A stretch of DNA of 64,000 nt from Leclercia adecarboxylata (GTDB taxonomy: Bacteria > Pseudomonadota > Gammaproteobacteria > Enterobacterales > Enterobacteriaceae): assembly GCF_006874705.1 (NCBI RefSeq), contig NZ_CP035382.1, positions 2,294,001 through 2,358,000 on the forward strand, given 5' to 3'. Each line of letters begins with the position of its first letter. The stretch's first letter is position 1. The notes under the pieces are model-generated. The model saw only the letters and a program-made list of their open reading frames with translations, did no database searches and was not told where the DNA came from. Below are positions 9,022 through 20,500 of the stretch, one piece after another. The translations under genes and the position numbers were made by a program.

Positions 9022-9402
9022 ATGACGAATCCAACCCTTAGCGAGCAACTGCGCGACGGCAATCTCTTTGCCGAGCAGTGCCCTTCCCGGGATGTGCTCA
9101 AGCATGTGGCCAGCCGCTGGGGCGTGCTGATCCTGGTGGCGCTGCGTCAGGGGACGCACCGCTTTAGCGATCTGCGCCGCAAGATGGGCGGGGTGAGCGA
9201 GAAGATGCTGGCCCAGTCGCTGCAGGCCCTGGAGCAGGATGGGTTTATTAATCGCGTGTCGTACCCGGTGGTACCCCCGCACGTGGAGTACAGCCTGACG
9301 CCGCTGGGAGAGGAGGTGAGCGAGAAAGTAGCGGCGCTGGCCGACTGGATCGAGCTGAATTTACCCCAGGTGATGAGCAACCGGGACGAGCGTGCGGCGT
9401 GA
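9022..9402 (+). CDS. ytfH: HxlR-family redox-sensing regulator YtfH (QorR)
   Basis: A 126-residue winged-helix regulator of the HxlR/YodB family. The conserved N-terminal cysteine in LFAEQCPSRDVL is the thiol used for sensing in this family. The winged helix runs from about 25 to 115 with RFSDLRRKMGGVSEKMLAQSLQALEQDGFI as recognition region and VEYSLTPLGEEV as wing. It is divergent to qorB and expected to repress qorB and itself. Length equals that of E. coli YtfH. A REP unit follows the stop codon. Confidence 0.93.
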   Translation: MTNPTLSEQLRDGNLFAEQCPSRDVLKHVASRWGVLILVALRQGTHRFSDLRRKMGGVSEKMLAQSLQALEQDGFINRVSYPVVPPHVEYSLTPLGEEVSEKVAALADWIELNLPQVMSNRDERAA

Positions 9403-9434
9403 TGCCGGGTGGCGGCTGCGCCTTACCCGGCCTA
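9403..9434. repeat. REP element
   Basis: A single REP palindrome (TGCCGGGTGGCGGCTGCG/CCTTACCCGGCCTAC) lies between the convergent ytfH and cpdB genes. Confidence 0.8.
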
Positions 9435-9450
9435 CAAAACGCACTTGCTG

Positions 9451-11394
9451 CTATTTGCTCAAATCTAATTGATAAATCGCGAATCCGATCTCATCGGTGG
9501 CTACCTGATGCATCGGATACTGCGCTTTCTCTTTGATAAACGCCGCCGCTTTCTCTGATGGCGATGTCTCAAAGCGAACATCCAGCTTCACGTCGCTGTG
9601 GATCGGCGCCAGACGCCAGTTGTTATCCGCTGCCGGGTGGATTTCACCCGATTTTTTCGACTGCTCACCGATCCATGCCGCCAGCACCGAGCGGTTCTCG
9701 TCCGGTGAGGCGAAGGCGATATGGCTGTCGCCGGTCCCGGCAAACTTGCCGCCGTAGGCGCGATAGTTGTTGGTTGCTACCAGGAAGGTCGCTTTTGGAT
9801 CAATGGGTTTGCCGTTGAAGGTCAGGTTTTTGATACGCTCCGCCTGAGCATTCACCACCTGGCACTCGCCGTCATATTTCGCCGGCCGGGAGACATCAAT
9901 CTGGTACTCCACGCCGTCGATCACGTCGAAGTTATAGGTGCGGAACCCGTCCCAGTTGATCAGCGACTGCGGCTGGGTGCTGTTCTTATCGATTTGGTTG
10001 AACTGTCCGGCCGAGCACTCCAGCCACTCCTTCACCTCCTGACCGGTGGCTTTGACCACCACCAGGGTGTTCGGATAGAGATAGAGGTCGGCGGCGTTAC
10101 GGAAGGTCAGCTGGCCTTTTTCCACTTCGACGTAGCTGGCCGGATCGTTCTTGCGCCCGCCCACCTTAAACGGCGCGGCGGCGGAGAGCACCGGCAGTTT
10201 CGCCAGGTCCGGATCGCCCTGAATATAGCGCTCCACGTAGGCTTTCTGCGCCATGTTCACCACCTGCACGGTGGGATCGTCCTGCACCAGCGACAGGTAG
10301 CTGTACATGTTGTCGGAAGACTTACCGATCGGCTTGCTGACAAACTCGCGGGTGGCGTCGTGGTCGTGCTTCAGCGCCTCGACGATCTTTTTATCCTCGC
10401 CCACCAGCGCTTTTTTGGCCGCCAGATCGTAAATCGGTCGCGCTTCGGCCTTCGACTCAGTGACCTGCCATTTGCCGCCGTCATTATTCAGCACCAGATC
10501 GACCACCCCAAGGTGATCGCCCCACATGCCCGGCATCACCGCGGGCACGCCGTTCAGCGTCCCTCTGGCAATATCCGCCCCTTTGATGCTGGCGAAATCT
10601 TTGCCCGGGAATACCGCGTGAGCATGGCCGAAGAGAATGGCGTCGACGCCTTTCACTTCGCTGAGGTAGTAGACCGAGTTTTCCGCCATCGCCTGATACG
10701 GATCGGCAGAGAGACCGGAGTGGGCCACCACCACCACCAGATCGGCGCCTTTCTCGCGCATCTCCGGCACATACTTACGGGCGGTTTCGGTAATGTCATT
10801 GACCGTCACTTTGCCGCTCAGGTTGGCCTTATCCCAGGTCATGATCTGCGGCGGCACAAAGCCGATATAGCCAATCTTCAGGATCTGCGCTTTCCCGTCC
10901 TGGTCGACCACGGAAGTCTCTTTGATCAGATAAGGGGTGAACAGCGGCTTGTTGGTGTTAACGTCGATGATATTGGCGTTAACGTACGGGAATTTGGCCC
11001 CGGACAGCGCCATGTGCAGATAATCCAGCCCGTAGTTAAACTCATGGTTACCGAGGTTGCCCACCGCGTAATCCAGCGTGTTCAGCGCCTTGTAAACCGG
11101 GTGGATATCGCCCTTTTTCAGACCTTTCGCCGCCATGTAATCGCCAAGCGGACTACCCTGAATTAAGTCCCCGTTATCGACCAGCACGCTGTTTTTCACT
11201 TCGCTGCGGGCGGCGTTAATCAGGCTGGCGGTGCGCACCAGACCAAACTTTTCCGTCGGCGCATCTTTGTAGTAGTCGAAGTCCATCATATTGCTGTGCA
11301 GGTCGGTCGTTTCCAGAATGCGGAGATCGACCGTCGCCGCCTGTACGCTCGCTGCAATCAGCGTCGCCAGGAGCGTTGCGCTAAACTTAATCAT
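9451..11394 (-). CDS. cpdB: periplasmic 2',3'-cyclic-nucleotide 2'-phosphodiesterase / 3'-nucleotidase CpdB
   Basis: A 647-residue periplasmic enzyme that hydrolyses 2',3'-cyclic nucleotides and 3'-nucleotides, allowing use of extracellular nucleotides. A Sec signal peptide ([18 protein letters not shown]) is cleaved after about residue 19. The metallophosphoesterase domain follows with [37 protein letters not shown] and [10 protein letters not shown], and then a 5'-nucleotidase C-terminal domain with [14 protein letters not shown] and [12 protein letters not shown]. The start at 11394 is chosen because it begins the signal peptide and gives the E. coli length; the open frame extends 38 codons further upstream. 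It is divergent from cysQ. Confidence 0.97.
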   Translation of the reverse strand: MIKFSATLLATLIAASVQAATVDLRILETTDLHSNMMDFDYYKDAPTEKFGLVRTASLINAARSEVKNSVLVDNGDLIQGSPLGDYMAAKGLKKGDIHPVYKALNTLDYAVGNLGNHEFNYGLDYLHMALSGAKFPYVNANIIDVNTNKPLFTPYLIKETSVVDQDGKAQILKIGYIGFVPPQIMTWDKANLSGKVTVNDITETARKYVPEMREKGADLVVVVAHSGLSADPYQAMAENSVYYLSEVKGVDAILFGHAHAVFPGKDFASIKGADIARGTLNGVPAVMPGMWGDHLGVVDLVLNNDGGKWQVTESKAEARPIYDLAAKKALVGEDKKIVEALKHDHDATREFVSKPIGKSSDNMYSYLSLVQDDPTVQVVNMAQKAYVERYIQGDPDLAKLPVLSAAAPFKVGGRKNDPASYVEVEKGQLTFRNAADLYLYPNTLVVVKATGQEVKEWLECSAGQFNQIDKNSTQPQSLINWDGFRTYNFDVIDGVEYQIDVSRPAKYDGECQVVNAQAERIKNLTFNGKPIDPKATFLVATNNYRAYGGKFAGTGDSHIAFASPDENRSVLAAWIGEQSKKSGEIHPAADNNWRLAPIHSDVKLDVRFETSPSEKAAAFIKEKAQYPMHQVATDEIGFAIYQLDLSK

Positions 11395-11584
11395 CAGAGG
11401 AGTCCTTTTTTTGAACCAGGCCACAAAAGAATATGTATCTATATTTTTTTGCTTACAGAATTGTGAATCCTGCCAGAAAAAAGAGCCCTGAAACCGGAAT
11501 TGCTTCACAGATAGCGGATTTATTCACAATGCGATATAAATAAAACAAAGAGTTAAACCCACTGTGTTAACAAAGAGGTGGAGA

Positions 11585-12325
11585 ATGTTAGATAAAATTT
11601 GTCAGCTCGCACGGGATGCGGGCGATGCCATCATGCAGGTCTATGATGGCAAGATCCCGATGGACGTGATCCAAAAAATCGATGACTCACCGGTGACCGC
11701 CGCCGATCTCGCGGCGCACGGGGTGATCCTGCAGGGTCTGCAGGCGCTGACGCCCGATATTCCGGTGCTGTCAGAAGAAGATCCTCAGCCCTGGGATGAG
11801 CGCCAGCACTGGCAGCGTTACTGGCTGGTCGATCCCCTGGATGGCACCAAGGAGTTCATCAAACGTAATGGTGAATTCACCGTGAACATTGCCCTGATTG
11901 AGAAAGGCAAAGCGGTGCTGGGGGTGGTCTATGCCCCGGTGCTGAAGGTGATGTACAGCGCCGCCGACGGCAAAGCGTGGAAAGAAGAGTGCGGCGTGCG
12001 TAAGCAGATTCAGGTGCGTGATGCCCGTCCGCCGCTGGTGGTGATCAGCCGTTCGCACTCGGATAACGAACTGCAGGAGTATCTGCATCAGCTGGGTGAG
12101 CATCAGACAACCTCGATTGGCTCCTCGCTGAAGTTCTGCCTGGTGGCAGAAGGGCAGGCGCAGCTCTATCCTCGTTTCGGGCCGACCAACGTCTGGGATA
12201 CGGCGGCAGGCCACGCCGTTGCCGCCGCCGCGGGAGCGCACGTTCACGACTGGCAGGGCAAGCCGCTCGACTATACCCCGCGTGAATCCTTCCTCAATCC
12301 CGGCTTCCGGGTCTCGCTTTACTGA
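11585..12325 (+). CDS. cysQ: 3'(2'),5'-bisphosphate nucleotidase CysQ
   Basis: A 246-residue inositol-monophosphatase-fold enzyme that converts PAP to AMP during sulfate assimilation. Metal-binding motifs are visible as [34 protein letters not shown] and [14 protein letters not shown]. The start at 11585 follows AAAGAGGTGGAG and matches E. coli CysQ; a short in-frame extension from 11564 has no ribosome-binding site. Its last 7 bp overlap the end of the convergent ytfJ. E. coli CysQ is associated with the inner face of the membrane. Confidence 0.96.
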   Translation: MLDKICQLARDAGDAIMQVYDGKIPMDVIQKIDDSPVTAADLAAHGVILQGLQALTPDIPVLSEEDPQPWDERQHWQRYWLVDPLDGTKEFIKRNGEFTVNIALIEKGKAVLGVVYAPVLKVMYSAADGKAWKEECGVRKQIQVRDARPPLVVISRSHSDNELQEYLHQLGEHQTTSIGSSLKFCLVAEGQAQLYPRFGPTNVWDTAAGHAVAAAAGAHVHDWQGKPLDYTPRESFLNPGFRVSLY

Positions 12326-12876
12326 CCGAGCAGCTTATGCAGCAGGGCAATCACCTGCTGCACCTCTTCCTGGGTCAGCGCCCCGTCTTTCGCCCACTGA
12401 ACGCGGCCCTCTTTATCCAGTACGGCCGCCGCTGAACTCTCTTCTTCCAGCTGCCACGCGCCGCGTGCCGTACCGTTACTGTCGACGATGATCTGCGACC
12501 ACGGATAGAGCTTTTTATTGCTCTCCAGGCTGCTGCGCACAAACATGCCCGAGCCCGGGATCGCATCGTCGGTGTTGACGATGGTAGTGGTCTGGTAGCT
12601 ATCTTTTGGTAAATGTGCCGACTTGATCGCTTCAATCAAGGTTGCGTTTTTCTCTTTTGCCGACGAGCGGCCGGCAATATGTAGCACAACTCGCACTTTG
12701 CCTGGGAGCTGCGCGCTATTCCATTTTTTGTAGCTAAACTCATTATTGTCGAGGATCAATTCTCCCCGGTCGGCAATGCCCACCGGCGGCACACGTTGTC
12801 CCTTCTCGAAATTATGTGCAGAAGCCATCAGTGGCAGCAACAGGCAGGCAGTTGCCAGGATGTTACGTAGGGTCAT
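12319..12876 (-). CDS. ytfJ: YtfJ-family periplasmic protein
   Basis: A 185-residue exported protein of unknown function. A signal peptide ([17 protein letters not shown]) is cleaved after about residue 20, and the mature part has a thioredoxin-like layout. In place of a CxxC motif it has [14 protein letters not shown], so a disulfide-exchange role is unlikely. It closely matches E. coli YtfJ (184 residues). AAGGAAA lies before the ATG. It is convergent with cysQ and overlaps it by 7 bp, and is divergent from ytfK across 325 bp. Confidence 0.92.
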   Translation of the reverse strand: MTLRNILATACLLLPLMASAHNFEKGQRVPPVGIADRGELILDNNEFSYKKWNSAQLPGKVRVVLHIAGRSSAKEKNATLIEAIKSAHLPKDSYQTTTIVNTDDAIPGSGMFVRSSLESNKKLYPWSQIIVDSNGTARGAWQLEEESSAAAVLDKEGRVQWAKDGALTQEEVQQVIALLHKLLGQ

Positions 12877-13201
12877 GGTGTTTCCTTATTTTTTTGGCAG
12901 GTGATCCGACCACTTGGTCATAGGTTTTAATCATAAGTGCGATCGCGGCGCTTTACCCGCAATCCCGGTGCCAGAGTGAGGGGGAACGCACATATCTGCA
13001 CAAAAACGAAGGCATATACTGTTCGAAAGTGACCATTGCAAAGAATATTCTGATTATTTGTCATCAAAAGGTAAATAAACTTATGCAGACTGGGTGTCAC
13101 CGTTTTTCTCGTCTATAGTCATTGGGCAACAAAATTTGCGCTCCAGAGAGTCGGCCCGATTGTGGCGCCGCAAGAGCGTATGATTCGCAGGAGATAATAG
13201 A
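12877..13201. other. ytfJ-ytfK divergent intergenic region
   Basis: 325 bp without a plausible gene. The ytfJ side has a T-rich leader (12885-12900). The ytfK side has an AT-rich tract at about 13040-13085 and then a GC-richer leader up to the AGGAG at 13190. I looked for a PhoB box, since ytfK is linked to phosphate starvation in E. coli, and found only isolated TGTCA elements (13059 and 13095), not a paired site. Confidence 0.45.
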
Positions 13202-13408
13202 ATGAAAATTTTTCAACGCTACAATCCGCTTCAGGTGGCGAAATACGTAAAAATCCTGTTCCGTGGACGGTTGTATATCAAGGATGTTGGCGCTTTTGAG
13301 TTTGATAAGGGCAAAATCCTTGTCCCAAAAGTGAAGGATAAACAGCACTTTTCTGTGATGTCCGAAGTCAACCGTCAGGTTATGCGTCTGCAAACTGAGA
13401 TGGCTTAA
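13202..13408 (+). CDS. ytfK: DUF1107 small stress protein YtfK
   Basis: A 68-residue soluble protein almost identical to E. coli YtfK. In E. coli YtfK promotes (p)ppGpp accumulation by acting on SpoT during phosphate or fatty-acid starvation. It begins [16 protein letters not shown] and is rich in basic and aromatic residues, with no signal peptide or membrane helix. AGGAG lies 8 nt before the ATG. It has its own promoter region and ends at a bidirectional hairpin shared with the convergent ytfL. Conservation over its full length makes the call secure. Confidence 0.94.
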   Translation: MKIFQRYNPLQVAKYVKILFRGRLYIKDVGAFEFDKGKILVPKVKDKQHFSVMSEVNRQVMRLQTEMA

Positions 13409-13425
13409 CCAACGTGCTATGCAGT

Positions 13426-13454
13426 AAAAAAAACGGCTCCCAAAGGGAGCCGTT
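13426..13454 (-). terminator. terminator of ytfL, shared with ytfK
   Basis: A perfect 10-bp stem (AACGGCTCCC/GGGAGCCGTT, loop AAA) at 13432-13454 is followed on the minus strand by eight T residues. Rho-independent terminator for ytfL; the T-run is poor on the plus strand. Confidence 0.88.
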
Positions 13455-13466
13455 GATGTTTCTGGC

Positions 13467-14804
13467 TTAGGCCGAAGCGTTCTCTTCGGCATCCGGCAGT
13501 TTCGGCACCAGCACGGTGGGCTTGTTGTCGATGCGCGTCACCAGCAGCTGGTCGATGCGGTAGTTGTCGATATCCACCACTTCGAACTTGTAGCCCGAGA
13601 ACTTCACCGAGTCGGTGCGTTTCGGGATCTTACGCAGCATAAACATCATAAAGCCGCCAATGGTCTCGTAGTTGCCGGACTGCGGGAACTCGTCGATATC
13701 CAGCACGCGCATCACGTCGTCAATCGGCGTGCCGCCGTCCACCAGCCATGAGTTCTCATCGCGCGCCACAATTTGCTCTTCCAGACCCTGGCCCACCAGG
13801 TCACCCATCAGGGTGGTCATCACGTCATTGAGGGTGATGATTCCCACCACCAGCGCGTATTCGTTCATGATCACCGCGAAGTCTTCCCCGGCGGTTTTGA
13901 AACTTTCCAGCGCCTCGGAGAGCGTCAGGGTGTCCGGGACAATCAGCGTATTGCGGATCTGCACGCCGCTGTTCAGGGCCAGGCTCTGGTTCGCCAGCAC
14001 GCGGTTGAGCAGGTCCTTGGAGTCGACATAGCCAATGATGTGATCGATATCTTCATTACAGACCAGGAACTTGGAGTGCGGATGTTCCGCCACCTTGGTC
14101 TTCAGGCTCTGCTCGTCTTCGTGCAGATCGAACCAGATCACGTTCTCGCGGCCGGTCATTGATGACGGCACGGTACGGGACTCCAGCTCAAATACGTTCT
14201 CGATCAGCTCATGCTCCTGCTTACGCAGCACCCCTGCCAGCGCACCGGCCTCGAACACGGCGTAAACGTCATCAGAGGTGATGTCGTCTTTACGCACCAT
14301 TGGCAGCTTGAACAGGCGGAAAATGGTGTTCGCCAGGCCGTTAAAGAACCACACCAGCGGACGGAACACGAACAGGCAGAAGCGCATCGGGTTGATGATG
14401 CGCAAAGCCACGGCTTCGGGCGCAATCATACCGATGCGTTTCGGGGTCAAATCGGCAAACAGAATGAACAGGCCGGTCACCAGCGAGAAGGAGAGGATAA
14501 AGCTCAGCTGCTCGGAGAGTTCTGGGGAAAAGTACTTAGAGAACACGCTATGGAACACCGGGGAGAAGGCGGCATCGCCGACAATACCGCCCAGGATGGC
14601 GACCGCATTGAGGCCAATTTGCACCACGGTGAAGAACATCCCCGGGTTTTCCTGCATTTTCAGCACACGTTGAGCATTAATATCGCCATCATCGGCGAGA
14701 AGTTTGAGTTTAATTTTACGGGATGCGGCCAGGGAAATTTCTGAAATTGAGAAAAATGCACTGACGGCTATCAGACAAAGTATTACTAAAATACTGTTTA
14801 ACAT
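13467..14804 (-). CDS. ytfL: CNNM/HlyC-CorC family inner-membrane protein YtfL
   Basis: A 445-residue protein with an N-terminal DUF21/CNNM transmembrane domain (about 1-190, four helices), a CBS pair (about 205-330) and a C-terminal CorC_HlyC domain (about 345-430). Family members have been linked to export of polyamine or divalent cation. In E. coli YtfL has been reported to affect cytoplasmic pH and putrescine balance. A GGATAAG ribosome-binding site precedes the ATG. It is convergent with ytfK. The substrate is not evident from sequence. Confidence 0.93.
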   Translation of the reverse strand: MLNSILVILCLIAVSAFFSISEISLAASRKIKLKLLADDGDINAQRVLKMQENPGMFFTVVQIGLNAVAILGGIVGDAAFSPVFHSVFSKYFSPELSEQLSFILSFSLVTGLFILFADLTPKRIGMIAPEAVALRIINPMRFCLFVFRPLVWFFNGLANTIFRLFKLPMVRKDDITSDDVYAVFEAGALAGVLRKQEHELIENVFELESRTVPSSMTGRENVIWFDLHEDEQSLKTKVAEHPHSKFLVCNEDIDHIIGYVDSKDLLNRVLANQSLALNSGVQIRNTLIVPDTLTLSEALESFKTAGEDFAVIMNEYALVVGIITLNDVMTTLMGDLVGQGLEEQIVARDENSWLVDGGTPIDDVMRVLDIDEFPQSGNYETIGGFMMFMLRKIPKRTDSVKFSGYKFEVVDIDNYRIDQLLVTRIDNKPTVLVPKLPDAEENASA

Positions 14805-14955
14805 ATCTTATCCGGCTTCTCGCCAGATCCTCGGAGGGAAGTTGGTCACACAGGGTTGTAGACATTTTGAACACCGGTCCGAAGCGGTAGGCCGGTTATT
14901 TCAGCGGCTAGTATAGCGTAACGAACTGTAAAGTCGCCAGAGATCACTTTTTGAG

Positions 14956-14985
14956 CCGGTTCTGCCCACAAACAGGCAGAACCGG
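14956..14985. repeat. inverted repeat downstream of msrA
   Basis: Perfect 11-bp arms CCGGTTCTGCC and GGCAGAACCGG with an 8-nt loop lie 7 bp after the msrA stop. On the msrA strand the flanking bases are A-rich, not T-rich, so this is a 3' stem-loop but not a canonical intrinsic terminator. Confidence 0.65.
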
Positions 14986-14992
14986 TTTACTG

Positions 14993-15634
14993 TTATGCCA
15001 GCTGAGGCGGCAGGCAAACGCCAATACCACCGATACCGCAGTAGCCGTACGGATTTTTATGCAGATACTGCTGGTGATCGTCTTCTGCGTAGTAGAACGG
15101 CAGAGCGGTGGCGATCTCGGTCGTCACCTGACGGTCGTCGTTGGCGTCGCGCATCGCCTGCTGGAAGCGCGCCAGGCTGTCGCGGGCCGCTGCGTCCTGT
15201 TCCGGAGTGAGCGGATAGATCGCCGAGCGGTACTGGGTGCCGTGGTCATTACCCTGACGCATGCCCTGCGCCGGGTCGTGGTTTTCCCAGAACACCTGCA
15301 GCAGCTGTTCATAGCTGATGACGTTTGGGTCATACACCACCCGTACCGCCTCGGCATGGCCGGTCTGGCCGGAGCAGACTTCGCGGTAGGTTGGGTTAGG
15401 GGTATAGCCGCCGGTGTAGCCCGCCGCAGTGCTGTAGACCCCCGGCAGCGGCCAGAACAGGCGCTCTACGCCCCAGAAGCAGCCCATCGCGAACAGGGCG
15501 ATCTCCATCCCGTCGGGAACATGGGTCATCGAGTGACCGTTCACGGCGTGCAGCGTGGCGACGGGCATAGGGGTGTTACGTCCCGGTAATGCATCCGCCT
15601 GAGCAACAAGGTGCTTTTTATCGAATAAACTCAC
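14993..15634 (-). CDS. msrA: peptide methionine sulfoxide reductase MsrA
   Basis: A 213-residue enzyme that reduces the S-epimer of methionine sulfoxide in proteins and free methionine. The catalytic motif GCFWG is at about residue 50, preceded by [13 protein letters not shown], and [13 protein letters not shown] and [17 protein letters not shown] are typical. The C-terminal cysteines in [15 protein letters not shown] are the resolving pair. The ATG follows GGAGGTCACACC. It is divergent from tamA over 224 bp, as in E. coli. The protein is cytosolic, with no signal peptide. Confidence 0.97.
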   Translation of the reverse strand: MSLFDKKHLVAQADALPGRNTPMPVATLHAVNGHSMTHVPDGMEIALFAMGCFWGVERLFWPLPGVYSTAAGYTGGYTPNPTYREVCSGQTGHAEAVRVVYDPNVISYEQLLQVFWENHDPAQGMRQGNDHGTQYRSAIYPLTPEQDAAARDSLARFQQAMRDANDDRQVTTEIATALPFYYAEDDHQQYLHKNPYGYCGIGGIGVCLPPQLA

Positions 15635-15858
15635 GGTGTGACCTCCGGGTAGGTGATGTTTGGGTTAAGGTTGTCACGACGCGTTTAATTGAACACAATA
15701 AATGCGGTGAATGAGTCTAGATTTAAACATAAGAAATATTAGGTTGTTTAACCATTTTTCAACCCGTGAATTGGGTTTTGGGCTTTATGCCGTGATCTGC
15801 TGCGGAGCGGCACTTCATATGCTTCCAGGGGTGGAAACAAGGATATTCAGGAGAAAAC

Positions 15859-17592
15859 GTGCCAAAAATCCGCCAGTTATGTTTAGTCAGTTTCTTGCTG
15901 ACAAGCGGAGTCGCCGATGCGGCGAATGTTCGTTTGCAGGTTGAGGGGCTATCCGGCGCGCTGCAAAAAAACGTACGCGCACAGCTCTCCACGATCCAGA
16001 GCGACGAAGTGACGCCAGACCGTCGCTTCCGCGCCCGCGTGGATGACGCCATCCGCGGCGGTTTAAAAGCGCTCGGCTATTACGAACCCACCATCGACTT
16101 TGAGTTGCGTCCACCGCCGGCCAAAGGGCGGCAGGTGCTGATTGCCCGCGTCAAGCCGGGCGAGCCGGTGCTGATCGGCGGCACGGACGTGGTGCTGCGT
16201 GGCGGCGCGCGCACCGACCATGACTACCTTGATCTGCTGAATACGCGGCCGAAGAACGGCACCGTGCTCAATCACAGCGATTATGACGGCTTCAAAAAAG
16301 ATCTCACTAAAGTGGCGCTGCGCAAAGGCTACTTCGACAGCCAGTTCAACAAAAGCCAGCTGGGCGTCTCTCTCGACCGGCATCAGGCGTTCTGGGACAT
16401 CGATTACGACAGCGGGGAACGCTACCGCTTCGGCGATGTGACCTTCGAAGGCTCGCAAATCCGCGACGAGTACCTGCAGAACCTGATCCCCTTTAAAGAA
16501 GGCGACTATTACCAGTCGAAAGATCTGGCCGAGCTTAACCGCCGCCTCTCTGCTACCGGCTGGTTTAACTCGGTAGTGGTGGCCCCGGAGTTTGATAAAG
16601 CGCGCAAGACCAAAGTGCTGCCGCTGCATGGCGTGGTCTCGCCGCGCACCGAGAACACCATCGAGACCGGGGTCGGCTACTCCACCGACGTCGGTCCGCG
16701 GGTAAAAGCGACGTGGAAAAAGCCGTGGATGAACTCATACGGCCACAGCCTGACCACCAACGCCAGTATCTCTGCGCCCGAGCAGCAGCTCGATTTCAGC
16801 TATAAAATGCCGCTGCTGAAAAACCCGCTCGAGCAGTATTACCTGGTGCAGGGCGGCTTTAAGCGTACCGATCTGAACGATACCGAAGCCGACTCCACGA
16901 CCCTCGCCGTGTCACGCTACTGGGACCTCTCCAGCGGCTGGCAGCGCGCCATTAACCTGCGCTGGAGCCTCGATCACTTTACCCAGGCCAACGTCACCAA
17001 CACCACCATGCTGCTCTATCCTGGGGTGATGATCAGCCGGACCCGCTCCCGCGGCGGGCTGATGCCGACCTGGGGCGACTCCCAGCGCTATTCGGTGGAC
17101 TACTCCAATACCGCCTGGGGCTCGGATGTTGACTTTGTGGTGGTGCAGGCGCAGAACGCCTGGATCCGCACCCTCTATGACCGGCATCGCTTCGTGATGC
17201 GCGGCAATCTGGGCTGGATTGAAACCGGCGACTTCGAGAAAGTGCCGCCGGATCTGCGCTTCTTCGCCGGGGGCGATCGCAGCATTCGTGGCTATAAATA
17301 CAAATCCATCGCGCCGAAAGATGACGACGGCAAGCTGATCGGGGCCTCGAAGCTGGCTACCGGCTCGCTGGAGTATCAGTACAACGTCACCGGAAAATGG
17401 TGGGGGGCGACCTTTATCGACAGCGGGGAAGCGGTGAGCGATATCCGCCGCAGCGACTTTAAAACCGGCGCGGGCGTCGGGGTGCGCTGGGAGTCACCGG
17501 TCGGGCCGATCAAGCTCGATTTCGCCGTGCCGGTGGGGGATAAAGATGAACACGGTTTACAGTTTTACATCGGTCTGGGGCCTGAATTATGA
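15859..17592 (+). CDS. tamA: translocation and assembly module outer-membrane protein TamA
   Basis: A 577-residue Omp85-family barrel that works with TamB to insert autotransporters and other proteins into the outer membrane and to support envelope phospholipid transport. A signal peptide covers about residues 1-21, followed by three POTRA domains (to about 265) and a 16-strand C-terminal barrel. The conserved lid-lock motif is visible as [14 protein letters not shown], and the protein ends in the barrel strand FYIGLGPEL. The start codon is GTG, with CAGGAG 8 nt upstream. It overlaps tamB by 4 bp (ATGA), so translation is coupled. Confidence 0.96.
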   Translation: MPKIRQLCLVSFLLTSGVADAANVRLQVEGLSGALQKNVRAQLSTIQSDEVTPDRRFRARVDDAIRGGLKALGYYEPTIDFELRPPPAKGRQVLIARVKPGEPVLIGGTDVVLRGGARTDHDYLDLLNTRPKNGTVLNHSDYDGFKKDLTKVALRKGYFDSQFNKSQLGVSLDRHQAFWDIDYDSGERYRFGDVTFEGSQIRDEYLQNLIPFKEGDYYQSKDLAELNRRLSATGWFNSVVVAPEFDKARKTKVLPLHGVVSPRTENTIETGVGYSTDVGPRVKATWKKPWMNSYGHSLTTNASISAPEQQLDFSYKMPLLKNPLEQYYLVQGGFKRTDLNDTEADSTTLAVSRYWDLSSGWQRAINLRWSLDHFTQANVTNTTMLLYPGVMISRTRSRGGLMPTWGDSQRYSVDYSNTAWGSDVDFVVVQAQNAWIRTLYDRHRFVMRGNLGWIETGDFEKVPPDLRFFAGGDRSIRGYKYKSIAPKDDDGKLIGASKLATGSLEYQYNVTGKWWGATFIDSGEAVSDIRRSDFKTGAGVGVRWESPVGPIKLDFAVPVGDKDEHGLQFYIGLGPEL

Positions 17593-20500
17593 GTTTATGG
17601 AAGAAAGTCAGCCTCGGTGTTGTGCTGTTTATCCTGCTGCTGCTGTCCGCGGTGGCCTTTCTGGTGGGGACCACCAGCGGGCTGCATCTGCTGTTTAAGG
17701 CGGCTAACCGCTGGGTACCGGGGCTGGAGATTGGCCAGGTCACCGGCGGCTGGCGCGACCTGCATCTGAAAAACGTCCGCTATGATCAGCCGGGCGTGGC
17801 GGTCAACGCCGGGGATCTGCACCTGGCGGTGAAGCTCAGCTGTTTGCGCGACAGCAGCCTGTGCATCAACGATCTGTCGTTAAAGGATGTCTTCGTGACG
17901 ATAGATTCGAAAAAAATGCCGGAAGCGGCGCCGCCCGCCGAAGAGGAGAGCGGGCCGCTGGACCTCTCCACGCCATACCCGATTACCCTTAGCCGGGTGG
18001 CGCTGAATAACGTCAACGTCAAAATCGACGACACCACCGTGTCGGTGATGGACTTCACCTCCGGCCTGCGCTGGCAGGAGAAGAACCTGACCCTGACCCC
18101 TACCGCTTTGCAGGGGCTGCTGATTGCCCTGCCGAAAGTGGCGGAGGTGGCGCAGGAAGAGATCGTCGAGCCAAAAATTCAGAATCCGCAGCCGGAAGAG
18201 AAGCCGCTGGGCGAAACGCTGAAAGATCTCTTCTCTAAACCTGTCCTGCCGGAGATGACCGACGTTCATCTGCCGCTGAACCTCAATATCGAAGAGTTTA
18301 AGGGCGAGCAGCTGCGCCTGACCGGCGATACCGATCTGACGGTCTTCAATATGCTGCTGAAGGTGAGCAGTATCGACGGCAACATGAAGCTCGACGCGCT
18401 GGATATCGACACCAACCAGGGGAGCGTCAACGCCACCGGCAATGCGCAGCTGCGGGATAACTGGCCGGTGGATATCACCCTCAACAGCAGCCTGAACATC
18501 GACCCGATCAAGGGCGAGAAGGTGAAGCTGAAGGTCGGCGGCGCCCTGCGCGAGCAGCTGGAGTTTGGCGTGAACCTCTCCGGCCCGGTGGATCTGGTGC
18601 TGCGCGGCCAGACCCGGCTTGCCGAGGCGGGCCTGCCGCTTAACCTGGAAGTGGTTAGCGAACAGCTCTACTGGCCCTTCACCGGCGAGAAGCAGTATCA
18701 GGCTGATGACGTGAAGCTGAAGCTCACCGGCAAAATGACCGACTACACCCTGTCGTTCCGCACCGCGGTGAAAGGGGAGGGGCTGCCTCCCGCCGGTATC
18801 ACACTGGATGCGAAGGGGAACGAGCAGCAGATCAACCTCGATAAGCTGACGGTTGCGGCGCTGGAGGGGAAAACCGAGCTGACGGCGCTGCTCGACTGGC
18901 AGAAGGCGATCAGCTGGCGCGGGGAGCTGAAGCTCACCGGGATTAACACCGCCAAAGAGGTGCCGGACTGGCCATCGAAGCTCGACGGACTGATTAAAAC
19001 CCGCGGCAGCCTGTACGGCGGCAGCTGGCAGATGGACGTACCGGAGCTGAAAATCACCGGCAACGTGAAGCAGAACAAGGTGGATGTACATGGCTCGCTG
19101 AAGGGCAACAGCTACCTGCAGTGGATCATCCCGGGTCTGCACGTGGCGCTGGGCCGCAATACCGCCGACATCAAGGGTGAGCTGGGGGTGAAAGATCTGG
19201 ATCTGGATGCCACCATCGACGCACCGAATCTTGATAACGCCCTGCCAGGGCTGGGCGGAACGGCGAAAGGGCTGGTTAAGGTGCGCGGCACGGTCGAGGC
19301 CCCGCAGCTGCTGGCCGATATCACCGCCAACGGCCTGCGCTGGCAGGAGCTCACCATCGCCCGCGTTCGCGTCGACGGCGATGTCAAATCCACCGACCAG
19401 ATCGCCGGGCACCTGAACCTGCGCGTCGATCGTATTTCCCAGCCGGGCGTAAACCTCAGTCAGGTGACGCTGGAAGCCAAAGGTAGCGAGAAGCAGCACG
19501 ATCTCCAGCTGCGCGTGCAGGGCGAGCCGGTCTCCGGCCAGCTGCACCTGGCCGGCAGTTTTGACCGTAAAGAGATGCGCTGGAAAGGCACCCTGGATAA
19601 CACCCGCTTCGCCACCCCGGTGGGACCCTGGTCGTTAACCCGCTCCATTGCGCTGGATTACCGCAACGCGGAGCAGAAGATCAGCATCGGGCCGCACTGC
19701 TGGACCAACCCGAACGCCGAGCTGTGCGTGCCGCAAACCGTTGATGCAGGGGCCGAAGGGCGGGCGGTGGTGAACCTCAACCGCTTTGACCTCGCGATGC
19801 TCAAGCCGTTTATGCCGGAGTCTACCCAGGCCAGCGGCGTGTTTAGCGGCAAGGCCGATGTCGCCTGGGATGCCACCAAACCAGGACTGCCGCAGGGCAA
19901 CGTCACGCTCTCCGGGCGTAACGTGAAGGTGACGCAGGTGGTGAACGATGCGCCGCTGCCGCTGGCGTTTACTACCCTGAATCTGACCGCCGATCTGCAT
20001 AACAACCGCGCCGAACTGGGCTGGCTCATCCGCCTCGCCAACAACGGCCAGTTTGACGGCCAGATCCAGGTGACCGATCCGCAGGGGCAGCGCAATCTGG
20101 GCGGCAACGTCAACATCCGCAATCTCAACCTGGCGATGGCAAACGCCATTTTCTCCCGCGGCGAGAAGGCGGCCGGGATGCTGAACGCCAACCTGCGGCT
20201 GGCCGGCAGCGCGCAAAGCCCGCAGCTGTTTGGTCAGATGCAGCTTAACGGAGTGGATATCGACGGCAACTTTATGCCGTTCGATATGCTGCCGAGCCAG
20301 CTGGCGATGAATTTCAACGGCATGAGCTCGACGCTGGCGGGGACCGTTCGCACCCAGCAGGGGCAGATCAACCTCAGCGGCGATGCCGACTGGAGCCAGA
20401 TCGACAACTGGCGTGCGCGGGTGGCGGCCAAGGGCAGCAAGGTGCGCATCACCGTGCCGCCGATGGTGCGGCTGGACGTCTCGCCGGACGTGGTCTTTGA

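Noticed and set aside
13059..13100. Possible PhoB box upstream of ytfK
   Set aside because: Only isolated TGTCA elements; no pair of 7-bp repeats with the 4-bp AT spacer.
14956..14985. Intrinsic terminator for msrA
   Set aside because: The stem is strong but the bases after it on the msrA strand are A-rich, so it is listed only as an inverted repeat.
17880..19547. A 555-codon open frame antisense to tamB
   Set aside because: Same reason: antisense shadow with skewed composition, no start signals, tamB frame is the conserved one.
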